Below are positions 1-4,858 of a DNA stretch of 8,330 bases, piece by piece. Position numbers and translations under genes: made by a program. The notes beneath the pieces were generated by a model. That model made no database searches, was not told the DNA's origin, and was given only the letters and a program-made list of their open reading frames with translations. Every line of letters begins with the position of its first letter. The stretch's first letter is position 1. The stretch comes from Bacteroidales bacterium (lineage in GTDB: Bacteria; Bacteroidota; Bacteroidia; Bacteroidales; Muribaculaceae). Location of the stretch: NCBI GenBank assembly GCA_014800445.1, contig JAAVGC010000069.1, positions 1 through 8,330 on the forward strand. Direction: 5' to 3'.

Positions 1-792
1 TATCCTCGGCCTTTCGGTGCTTTTCAGCCTATGACTACAGCAGCTGATCCTGAACCTACTAATGGCTTAGGTCTTACTTTGTATCCAAAAGATGCTAACA
101 ATAGAAATATTTCAAGATCATGGGGCCAAATTGGTTTTACTCCTCAAAATAGTAGTACCGGTGAGGGAATGGGCATATTCTATGCTACCGTGAATAATCA
201 ACGTAGAAAGTATCGTGTACCTACTTACGATGATTTTAACACTCTTAATACGGCTGAATATGCATACGGTGTTTGCTATGGTGCGGGTGCCACGGAAACA
301 AAGATGAATCCCGATGAGGCGTTTGGCTTTATCAACCCAACTAACGATGCTGAAACAACCCCCTTGGGAATGCGTGGAATATTTGTCTACAATCCCGATA
401 ATGCCAATCAAATCTTCTTCCCAATCGGTAAGTATGGTGTCGGTCGTCGCCGTATGTTTAATCTAAGTAACACAAATAAACCCTCACTGTCGAATTCTAA
501 TGCAACTTCACCAGGTGAACTATATTGGAGAGGAACATTATGGTATGGCGACACCAACAGACCACTTGATGTATCCATGGGTACTAACGATTGGTATAGA
601 CCGATGGCATATAATGTATGTTACCAACAAGGAGCGATATATTGGATTGACAAATGGGTTAGTAGAAATATCACCGGCACAGGATCTGATTGTTTAGGAT
701 GGGACATGAATTACTACGGCTTTGATTTTAGTCCATATACCGCCAACAACTGGCAAGATGCCTGCATCATCAAACTCGTTGTTGATGAATAA
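1..792 (+). CDS. C-terminal part of a FISUMP/fimbrillin-like surface protein (5' end outside window)
   Basis: The frame is open from base 1 to the TAA at 790-792, giving 263 visible residues. The ATG at 31 is unlikely to be the true start, because the frame runs on upstream and no start context is seen. The visible part has the layout of the FISUMP-type, C-type-lectin-like module of Bacteroidetes and Fibrobacter surface proteins. A YRVPTYDDF segment (visible residues 71-79) resembles the family's W/YRxPTxxEF motif. A central GIFVYN...IFFPIG stretch follows, then GELYWRGTLW (172-181), WYRPMAYNVCY (198-208) and a terminal DACIIKLV (253-260) like the usual last strand. It is rich in Asn, Tyr, Gly and Trp, and no membrane segment or sorting domain is visible. 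The likely role is as a cell-surface or fimbria-associated subunit, but ligand and function are unknown. The DNA is visibly AT-richer than the metabolic genes further on. Family assignment is by pattern only. Confidence 0.7.
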   Translation, partial: YPRPFGAFQPMTTAADPEPTNGLGLTLYPKDANNRNISRSWGQIGFTPQNSSTGEGMGIFYATVNNQRRKYRVPTYDDFNTLNTAEYAYGVCYGAGATETKMNPDEAFGFINPTNDAETTPLGMRGIFVYNPDNANQIFFPIGKYGVGRRRMFNLSNTNKPSLSNSNATSPGELYWRGTLWYGDTNRPLDVSMGTNDWYRPMAYNVCYQQGAIYWIDKWVSRNITGTGSDCLGWDMNYYGFDFSPYTANNWQDACIIKLVVDE

Positions 793-841
793 TCCCGACA
801 CAATGATTCCGTCGTAATTTCAGCGATTACACACGCTATAT

Positions 842-885
842 GCCGCCCGCGCCCGTCCCCTCGGTCGCGGGCAGCTCATTTTCTC
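842..885 (+). terminator. Probable terminator of the surface-protein gene
   Basis: A GC-rich stem, GCCCGCG (845-851) with CGCGGGC (866-872), continues inward after one mismatch with CCG/CGG (853-855 and 862-864) around a short TCCCCT loop. A moderately T-rich tail (ATTTTCT) follows. It begins 50 nt after the stop codon of the plus-strand gene. The stem is strong, but the U-tract is short and starts a few bases late. Confidence 0.6.
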
Positions 886-913
886 CACTCTTCGGCAGAT
901 CATCCGCCCTCCC

Positions 914-1117
914 CCGTCGAAGACGGATAATAATACCAACCCCCACATCGAGCCGAAGGCGATAGTATGGGGTAATATCAGCATCAGCGTGGATTGGCAT
1001 CGAAGATGTCAATTAGCCGACCTCTGCGAGGCCGATTTTTCTACAATCCATTATACCCCACACCTCCGCGCATAAGCGCTCGATGTGGGGCTTACAACTA
1101 ACATCCGTCTTCGACGG
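914..1117. repeat. 204-bp nested inverted repeat (long hairpin/cruciform or structured RNA)
   Basis: Four blocks pair in strict nested order: a perfect 15-bp repeat (914-928 with 1103-1117, CCGTCGAAGACGGAT and its complement); a perfect 12-bp repeat (941-952 with 1079-1090, CCCCACATCGAG); a 7-bp repeat (968-974 with 1054-1060, TGGGGTA); and a 7-bp repeat (990-996 with 1044-1050, TGGATTG). The first two blocks are separated by exactly 12 nt on both sides, and those spacers are unrelated to each other. The apex (997-1043) holds a further small hairpin. No credible coding frame or TAnnTTTG promoter is seen on either strand. It lies between convergent units. It could be a structured RNA, a palindromic intergenic repeat, or a decayed miniature element. 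Confidence 0.7.
1015..1042 (+). terminator. Apical hairpin with T5 run (possible terminator)
   Basis: CCTC (1021-1024) pairs with GAGG (1028-1031) around a TGC loop. The stem continues through one mismatch with GC pairs and a GU pair, and TTTTT follows at 1036-1040. It forms the tip of the larger nested inverted repeat and could act as a back-up terminator for plus-strand readthrough. The stem is interrupted, so confidence is low. Confidence 0.35.
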
Positions 1118-1176
1118 ATCACTTCGTACAGCTACATCCTCCGAGTTCTCCGATCTCAAACGCGATGCCCCCCACC

Positions 1177-1203
1177 AAAAATGCCTGACGAGGCATTTTA
1201 AAA
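1177..1203. terminator. Bidirectional terminator hairpin
   Basis: A perfect 9-bp stem, AAAATGCCT (1178-1186) with AGGCATTTT (1191-1199), encloses a GACG tetraloop. The A/T ends supply a T4 tract on the plus strand and a T5 tract on the minus strand. It lies between convergent transcription units, so it can stop readthrough from either side. It is probably the second terminator behind the tRNA operon. Confidence 0.6.
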
Positions 1204-1235
1204 CAGTAGCCGGGCGCGCCAACAGGTGCACCCGA

Positions 1236-1286
1236 AAAAAAAGAAAATCGGCTGGAGATATTGATGTCAATATTCCAACCGATTTC
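1236..1286 (-). terminator. Strong rho-independent terminator of the tRNA operon
   Basis: Read on the minus strand, AAATCGG (5' arm, complement of 1280-1286) pairs with CCGATTT (complement of 1246-1252). Inner pairs TTGGA/TCCA and ATATTGA/TCAATAT tighten the hairpin. A long T-rich run follows (complement of the A-tract at 1236-1248, with one interruption). It sits 5 nt past the 3' end of tRNA-Leu, as expected for the end of the tRNA transcript. Confidence 0.8.
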
Positions 1287-1291
1287 TAAGT

Positions 1292-1374
1292 GTCCGAAAT
1301 GAGACTCGAACTCACACGAGCTAATGCTCACTACCCCCTCAAAGTAGCGCGTCTACCAATTCCGCCATCCGGAC
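1292..1374 (-). tRNA. tRNA-Leu(GAG)
   Basis: An 83-nt class II cloverleaf is read on the minus strand. The acceptor arms GTCCGGA and TTCGGAC pair with one GU, and the discriminator is A, as expected for Leu. The D-arm contains GGAATTGGTAGACGC. The anticodon stem CTACT/GGTAG encloses loop TTGAGGG, giving anticodon GAG with G37. A long variable arm (GAGC-ATTA-GCTC) is present, and the T-loop is TTCGAGT. CCA is not encoded. It is the last gene of a three-tRNA unit. Confidence 0.95.
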
Positions 1375-1426
1375 ATTGAATGCACAATCGATGTCAAATC
1401 AACTTCTTTTCCTAATGTTGAAGAGT

Positions 1427-1502
<76 letters not shown>

Positions 1503-1572
1503 AGGAGTAGGAAAAGTCGCCGTTAGGCTGACAAAGATCCTGTGCAAATAAGTTTAATTTTCTCTTGTTTTG

Positions 1573-1645
<73 letters not shown>

Positions 1646-1689
1646 AATCTACTCTTGCATTGGGGAGGGTTGTTTTCCCGTTTGCGATG

Positions 1690-1720
1690 CAAAGGTAGGC
1701 ATTATTTTTATACTGACAAA
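1690..1720 (-). promoter_or_regulatory. Bacteroidetes-type promoter of the tRNA operon
   Basis: On the minus strand, TTTG (complement of 1717-1720) is followed after 19 nt by TACCTTTG (complement of 1690-1697). This is a perfect fit to the Bacteroidetes -33 TTTG / -7 TAnnTTTG consensus. Transcription should begin near 1683, about 38 nt before the first tRNA-Gly. The -33 box touches the stem-loop that follows the aminotransferase gene. Confidence 0.8.
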
Positions 1721-1750
1721 ACTTTTGGCAACTTTTTTTATCAAAAGTTT
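1719..1750 (-). terminator. Stem-loop at the end of the aminotransferase gene (weak terminator candidate)
   Basis: AAACTTTTG (1719-1727) and CAAAAGTTT (1742-1750) are perfect 9-bp complements around a 14-nt loop. The stem begins at the last base of the stop codon of the minus-strand aminotransferase gene. The bases after it on the minus strand (TGTCAGTA) are not a U-tract, so termination may be incomplete and some transcripts may run on into the tRNA unit. Confidence 0.35.
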
Positions 1751-2913
1751 CAGTGAGTGATGCGCCCGAGTGCTTCCTGGAGTCGCTCAGTGGTGGCACA
1801 CAGGGATATACGCACATAACGATCGCCTTGATTACCGAAGATGAATCCAGGGGTGATGAAGATGTGGTGATCGGCAAGCAGACGATCGGCAAGTGCCTGG
1901 CCGGATATTTCGCTGTCGGGGACACGCCCCCAGAGGAAGAGTCCGCGCTGCGAGGGATCAAATGTGCATCCAAGCGCTGTCATGATTTTCTCGGCTATCA
2001 TGCGGCGCCGGCCATACTCTTCATTAAGGTCGTCGTACCAGTCGGAGCCAAGCGAAAGGGCTTTGACCGCGGCAAGCATCATGGGACGGAACTGGCCGGA
2101 ATCGACGTTGCTCTTGACGCGGAGTATCCACTGCACGAACTGGGGATTGGATGCCAGCATGGCTATGCGCCAACCGGCCATGTTGTGGCTCTTTGAAAGG
2201 GAATTCATCTCCACGGCCACGTCGATGGCTCCGGGAACCTGAAGGATGCTGAGCGGCTCGGAGTTGAGGATGAAGCTATATGGGTTGTCGTGAGCGATGA
2301 CTATGCCGTGGCGTCGGCCAAAGTCGATGGCTTTCTTGAAGACGTCGAGCGTAGCGGGGGTGCCGGTGGGCATGTGGGGATAATTGAACCACATGATTTT
2401 CACACGGTCAAGCGGAACGGTGCGCTCGATGAGGTCGAAATCGGGGTACCAGCCGTTTTCAGCCGTGAGGCTGTAATTGTAGATCTCGGCTCCTACAAGG
2501 CGGCTTACTGAAGTGTAGGTGGGATAACCGGGATCGGGCACCAGAACTGCATCGCCTGGATTAAGGAAAGCCAGAGATATGTGCAGAATGCCCTCTTTGG
2601 AGCCGATAAGTGGCTGAATCTCGGTGAGAGGGTCAAGCGTCACGCCGTAGGTGCGCTTATACCAGTCGGCAAACGCTTCGCGTAGCTGAGGAATGCCGAC
2701 ATAGGGCTGGTAGGAGTGATTGGCGGGCTGGGCTGCCTCCTGAGCAAGGGTGGAGATGACTGAGGGATGCGGCGGACGATCGGGGCCTCCGATGCCGAGA
2801 GAGATAACGTCGGCTCCGGCAGCTTTCATCTGTGCGATCTCGCGGAGTTTGGTCGAGAAGTAGTATTCTTTTACGTCGCTGACGCGGTCAGCAGGGCATA
2901 TTGTCTTTTCCAT
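1750..2913 (-). CDS. PLP-dependent class I/II aminotransferase, pheA-linked
   Basis: At 387 aa it has the usual length for fold-type I aminotransferases. Visible family elements are GSKEG (104-108, PLP phosphate region), the aromatic stacking residue Y130 in DPGYPTY, D209 and Y212 in AHDNPYS (pyridine nitrogen and O3' contacts), the Schiff-base lysine K241 in SLSKSHNMAGWR with phosphate-binding R249, and R368 in YVRISL for the substrate carboxylate. The normally conserved NPTG motif reads MPTG (181-184), so the Asn that usually contacts PLP is Met. The start is the ATG at 2911-2913, 11 nt after the pheA stop, so the two genes are co-transcribed. By context it likely transaminates phenylpyruvate or another aromatic keto acid. 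Substrate specificity cannot be read from the sequence, and LL-diaminopimelate aminotransferase-like or general amino acid activity remains possible. Confidence 0.88.
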   Translation of the reverse strand: MEKTICPADRVSDVKEYYFSTKLREIAQMKAAGADVISLGIGGPDRPPHPSVISTLAQEAAQPANHSYQPYVGIPQLREAFADWYKRTYGVTLDPLTEIQPLIGSKEGILHISLAFLNPGDAVLVPDPGYPTYTSVSRLVGAEIYNYSLTAENGWYPDFDLIERTVPLDRVKIMWFNYPHMPTGTPATLDVFKKAIDFGRRHGIVIAHDNPYSFILNSEPLSILQVPGAIDVAVEMNSLSKSHNMAGWRIAMLASNPQFVQWILRVKSNVDSGQFRPMMLAAVKALSLGSDWYDDLNEEYGRRRMIAEKIMTALGCTFDPSQRGLFLWGRVPDSEISGQALADRLLADHHIFITPGFIFGNQGDRYVRISLCATTERLQEALGRITH

Positions 2914-2924
2914 TAATAAATGTT

Positions 2925-3776
2925 TTATACTTTATTGCGGCACTCGGAGTATTCACCGAGTACGCGCAGATCATTGATGAGGGGACGCACTGCATCGAGC
3001 GCCTGGCGGTAACGCACGAAGCTGTCGAAGGTGAGATCGACATAGAAACGGTACTCCCACTCACGACCGATGACGGGTAAGGACTGTATTTTGGAGAGGT
3101 TGATGTCGTAGAAAGAGAAAATCGTGAGCACTTTGGAAAGGGCACCGTGGGTGTGTGGGAGAGTAAACACAACGGACGCTTTGTCGAGCTCCTCGTCGCG
3201 CGGCTTCATCTCGCGGGCCACAAGGGGATCGGCGAGAATGAGGAAACGCGTGAAGTTACGTTTGTTGGTTTCGATACCGCGGGCGAGGATATTGAGTCCG
3301 TAGAGTCCGGCGGCATACTCGCCGCACACTGCGGCGTGACCGGTGAGCGACTGCTCGGCTATCTCACGTGCGGAGCCGGCGGTATCGAATTTCTCGATCA
3401 TCTTCATGCGCGGGTGGGTGCGCAGAAACTGCTCGCACTGCATGAGTGCCATTGGGTGGGAATTGACTTCATGGAGCGTGTCGAATGTATCACCCGGCAA
3501 TGCGGCAAGCACGTGGGATATGCGCATCTTGTACTCGCCTATTATCTCGAGATTGCTCTTGCGCAAAAGTTCATGATTGGGAAGGATGCTCCCGGCAATG
3601 GTGTTCTCTATGGCAAGGATGCCAAGAAGCGAGGCGTCGGACGCAAGGGCGGCAAACATGTCGGGGAACGTGTCGCAGGGAATTGTGGTTATGTCGTGTC
3701 CTGCGAAGTACTCACGGGCGGCGGCATCGTGGTAGCACCCGGCCACTCCCTGAATTGTGACTCTGATATTATCCAT
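2925..3776 (-). CDS. pheA: Prephenate dehydratase
   Basis: This 283-aa cytosolic enzyme converts prephenate to phenylpyruvate in phenylalanine synthesis. The prephenate dehydratase domain spans about residues 5-182: IQGVAGCYHDAAA at the N-terminus, IENTIAGSI (56-64), VNSHPMAL (104-111), and NFTRF (174-178) with the catalytic TRF triad. An ACT domain follows (about 200-276), containing the GAL motif (211-213) that binds phenylalanine in allosteric PheA proteins. The second ACT motif, usually ESRP, is QSLP (231-234), so feedback sensitivity may differ. There is no fused chorismate mutase domain. It is the first gene of the operon with the aminotransferase. Transcription likely starts near 3994, leaving an unusually long structured leader. 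The ATG at 3774-3776 is the natural start because the domain begins at once. Confidence 0.95.
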   Translation of the reverse strand: MDNIRVTIQGVAGCYHDAAAREYFAGHDITTIPCDTFPDMFAALASDASLLGILAIENTIAGSILPNHELLRKSNLEIIGEYKMRISHVLAALPGDTFDTLHEVNSHPMALMQCEQFLRTHPRMKMIEKFDTAGSAREIAEQSLTGHAAVCGEYAAGLYGLNILARGIETNKRNFTRFLILADPLVAREMKPRDEELDKASVVFTLPHTHGALSKVLTIFSFYDINLSKIQSLPVIGREWEYRFYVDLTFDSFVRYRQALDAVRPLINDLRVLGEYSECRNKV

Positions 3777-3786
3777 CGATGATAAT

Positions 3787-3802
3787 GAAGTGATCTAAAC
3801 TT
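3787..3802 (+). repeat. 16-bp motif GAAGTGATYYAAACTT, copy A
   Basis: This copy reads GAAGTGATCTAAACTT. It is the pheA-proximal copy, 10 nt from the start codon, and is complementary to copy B (15 of 16 positions). It is also in direct orientation with copy C, where the similarity extends to a 34-nt repeat. Confidence 0.8.
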
Positions 3803-3967
3803 ATTACAAAGTATTAATCACGAAGTGAAATGAACCATGACATTTAATATTCAAGCCTTCTTCGGGCTGTTTCGGAACCTCTCTTCGGTCATAATGGAAC
3901 CCAATCACACGCCTTCTTCGCGATTCCGAACTATCCTCGAAGCAGTCCACGAATCTTAAATTGCCAT

Positions 3968-3983
3968 AAGTTTGGATCACTTC
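3968..3983 (-). repeat. 16-bp motif GAAGTGATYYAAACTT, copy B (inverted)
   Basis: On the minus strand it reads GAAGTGATCCAAACTT. It is inverted relative to copies A and C and lies just downstream of the predicted transcription start of pheA. After the motif it continues NNGGCAA, as in copy C, so the shared unit is slightly longer than 16 bp. Confidence 0.8.
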
Positions 3984-4000
3984 AATGTTTTGAGAAGTTG

Positions 4001-4034
4001 CAAAGATAAAGAAGTGATTTAAACTTCCGGCAAA
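4001..4034 (-). promoter_or_regulatory. Promoter of the pheA operon
   Basis: On the minus strand, TTTG (complement of 4031-4034) precedes TATCTTTG (complement of 4001-4008) by 22 nt. The -7 box is a perfect TAnnTTTG, and the spacing is at the long end for this promoter class. The spacer contains copy C of the 16-bp motif (4011-4026), so a protein bound there would sit between the -33 and -7 boxes. Start of transcription is expected near 3994-3997. Confidence 0.65.
4011..4026 (+). repeat. 16-bp motif GAAGTGATYYAAACTT, copy C (within the pheA promoter)
   Basis: This copy reads GAAGTGATTTAAACTT and fills most of the spacer of the pheA promoter. With copy B (3968-3983) it forms a 14-of-16 inverted repeat around the -7 box. 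With copy A it forms a direct repeat. Confidence 0.8.
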
Positions 4035-4115
4035 ATGTGGAACAAAAGTGAATAAAACCGATATTTTTCTGTCATTGCTGATATTGAAAATGTGAATAAA
4101 CGCAAAACAATAATA

Positions 4116-4132
4116 ATCATTTCCAAAATGAT
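4116..4132. promoter_or_regulatory. Palindrome ATCATTT-CCA-AAATGAT, possible operator
   Basis: This is a perfect 7-bp inverted repeat with a 3-nt centre in the AT-rich region between the divergent pheA and TonB-C genes. It lies just upstream of the weak plus-strand promoter candidate. The size and spacing suit a dimeric regulator site, but AT-rich DNA yields such palindromes by chance, and no regulator gene is nearby. Confidence 0.3.
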
Positions 4133-4141
4133 GCAGGGCGA

Positions 4142-4173
4142 GTTGCATATTTGGACGCGGCGTTTTTTCTTTG
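4142..4173 (+). promoter_or_regulatory. Weak promoter candidate for the TonB-C gene
   Basis: GTTG (4142-4145) and TTTCTTTG (4166-4173) are 20 nt apart. Each differs by one base from the TTTG / TAnnTTTG consensus. Transcription would start near 4180, about 80 nt before the gene. No better candidate was found between 4030 and 4262. Confidence 0.35.
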
Positions 4174-4262
4174 CATGACAATATTCACATAGCGCGCTTC
4201 ATCGGCGCACCGCGCAACACTTAGAATCATTATCTTCATAAATATCTCTCCCTTTCTGAATT

Positions 4263-4712
4263 ATGAATATGTCAAGCATGAGCAATGTGGCCCGATTGGC
4301 TTTCACGATCATACTTTTCAATATAGCTATACTGGGCGTAAAGGCTCAGACTGTGCGTGCCGTGCATTTTGTGTCCGGTCAAGGCAGCAACAAACCTGTA
4401 TATGAATACAATTCAGTCGACATTCCACCAAGTTTTCCGGGTGGTAAATTGTCGATGATGCGCTATATCAATTCCGAACGCCGCTACCCCTCGCAAGCCT
4501 ACGATCAAGGTATCGAAGGACGGGTGACATGTGGCTTCGTGGTGGGTGCCGACGGCTCGATCAAGGAGGTGAGCGTACTGAAGAGCGCTTATCCTGCCCT
4601 TGACGCGGAGGCAGTGCGTCTTGTTGAATCAATGCCCAAATGGGATCCCGGCATAGTCGACGGGGAGAAGGTGGCTGTCTACTGTGTCATGCCTATAGCA
4701 TTCCGGCTATAA
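4263..4712 (+). CDS. Secreted stand-alone TonB C-terminal domain protein
   Basis: The protein has 149 aa. Residues 1-28 form a signal peptide with a hydrophobic core (about 12-25) and a likely cleavage site after VKA, before QT. After a short linker comes a TonB_C-type domain (about 53-149): PPSFPGG (55-61), MRYINSERRYP (66-76), GIEGRVTCGFVVGADGSI (83-100), LDAEAVRLVESMPKW (113-127) and the final PIAFRL. The domain follows the usual FPGG, YP, GxV, DGS order. Unlike true TonB it lacks a long proline-rich periplasmic linker and is probably released into the periplasm. It may be a partner or modulator of outer-membrane transporters, or part of an envelope signalling device, which cannot be told from sequence. 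Two cysteines, C90 and C141, lie in the domain. ATGs at 4269 and 4278 are alternative starts that keep the signal peptide. It is transcribed divergently from pheA. Confidence 0.85.
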   Translation: MNMSSMSNVARLAFTIILFNIAILGVKAQTVRAVHFVSGQGSNKPVYEYNSVDIPPSFPGGKLSMMRYINSERRYPSQAYDQGIEGRVTCGFVVGADGSIKEVSVLKSAYPALDAEAVRLVESMPKWDPGIVDGEKVAVYCVMPIAFRL

Positions 4713-4741
4713 AAAACATCACAGCGTCAACGGCTGTAACG

Positions 4742-4773
4742 CTTGGGGAATTGCCGGGGAAGGAGTATCTTTG
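4742..4773 (+). promoter_or_regulatory. Promoter of the aminotransferase-nucleotidase-methyltransferase operon
   Basis: CTTG (4742-4745, one base off TTTG) is followed after 20 nt by TATCTTTG (4766-4773), a perfect TAnnTTTG -7 box. The expected start near 4780 leaves an 80-nt leader before the ATG at 4859. Confidence 0.7.
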
Positions 4774-4788
4774 CACCTGGAAAATGAG

Positions 4789-4822
4789 CCCGGACTCACA
4801 TTGTCATGTGTGACACGACGGG
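4789..4822 (+). other. Stem-loop in the aminotransferase leader
   Basis: CCCG (4789-4792) pairs with CGGG (4819-4822), and inside it CACAT/ATGTG closes a TGTC loop. The two stems are separated by small internal loops. It lies in the predicted 5' untranslated region about 36 nt before the start codon. No terminator-type U-run follows, so it may only stabilise the message or tune translation. Confidence 0.35.
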
Positions 4823-4858
4823 ACTAATTTATGTCTACACAAGCATAACAGCAAGAGC

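Larger units (their letters stand above)
3777..3996 (-). promoter_or_regulatory. Long structured 5' leader of pheA (candidate cis-regulatory RNA or MITE-like insert)
   Basis: The transcript predicted from the promoter at 4001-4034 has a leader of about 220 nt. Near its 5' end it carries GAAGTGATCCAAACTT (complement of 3968-3983) and near its 3' end AAGTTTAGATCACTTC (complement of 3787-3802). These pair over 16 positions with one C-A mismatch and close a domain that ends 10 nt before the pheA ATG. Inside are short hairpins with purine loops, such as AGCC-CGAAGAA-GGCT (complement of 3854-3868) and ACC-GAAGAGA-GGT (complement of 3877-3889). No Phe-rich leader peptide and no terminator with a U-run is visible, so classical attenuation is not supported. 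The trinucleotide AAT flanks both ends (3784-3786, 3984-3986), which would also fit a small mobile element. Confidence 0.5.

Noticed and set aside
1013..1331. Overlapping open frames on both strands in the 1013-1331 region
   Set aside because: They overlap terminators, the nested inverted repeat and the tRNA-Leu 3' end. They have no start context and no recognisable protein features.
1532..1539. GATCTTTG on the minus strand between the two tRNA-Gly genes as an internal promoter
   Set aside because: It has one mismatch to TAnnTTTG and no TTTG at a suitable distance upstream. The promoter at 1690-1720 is enough for the whole unit.
3147..3782. A 211-codon open frame on the plus strand across pheA
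   Set aside because: It is antisense to a well-supported pheA gene with intact motifs. The open frame reflects codon bias on the opposite strand.
3787..4026. The three 16-bp motif copies as a CRISPR array
   Set aside because: The copies differ in orientation, their spacing is uneven (165 and 27 nt) and no cas genes are present.
3804..4181. A 125-codon open frame on the minus strand upstream of pheA
   Set aside because: It runs straight through the pheA promoter and the inverted repeats. The part downstream of the predicted transcription start has no Met start, no domain is recognisable, and its Arg/Glu-rich middle is just the translation of the repeated GAAGA-loop hairpins.
4711..4737. Hairpin ACAGC/GCTGT after the TonB-C gene as its terminator
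   Set aside because: On the plus strand no T-run follows the 5-bp stem. A T6 run exists only on the minus strand, where no gene is being transcribed toward it. Termination of the TonB-C gene is left unassigned.
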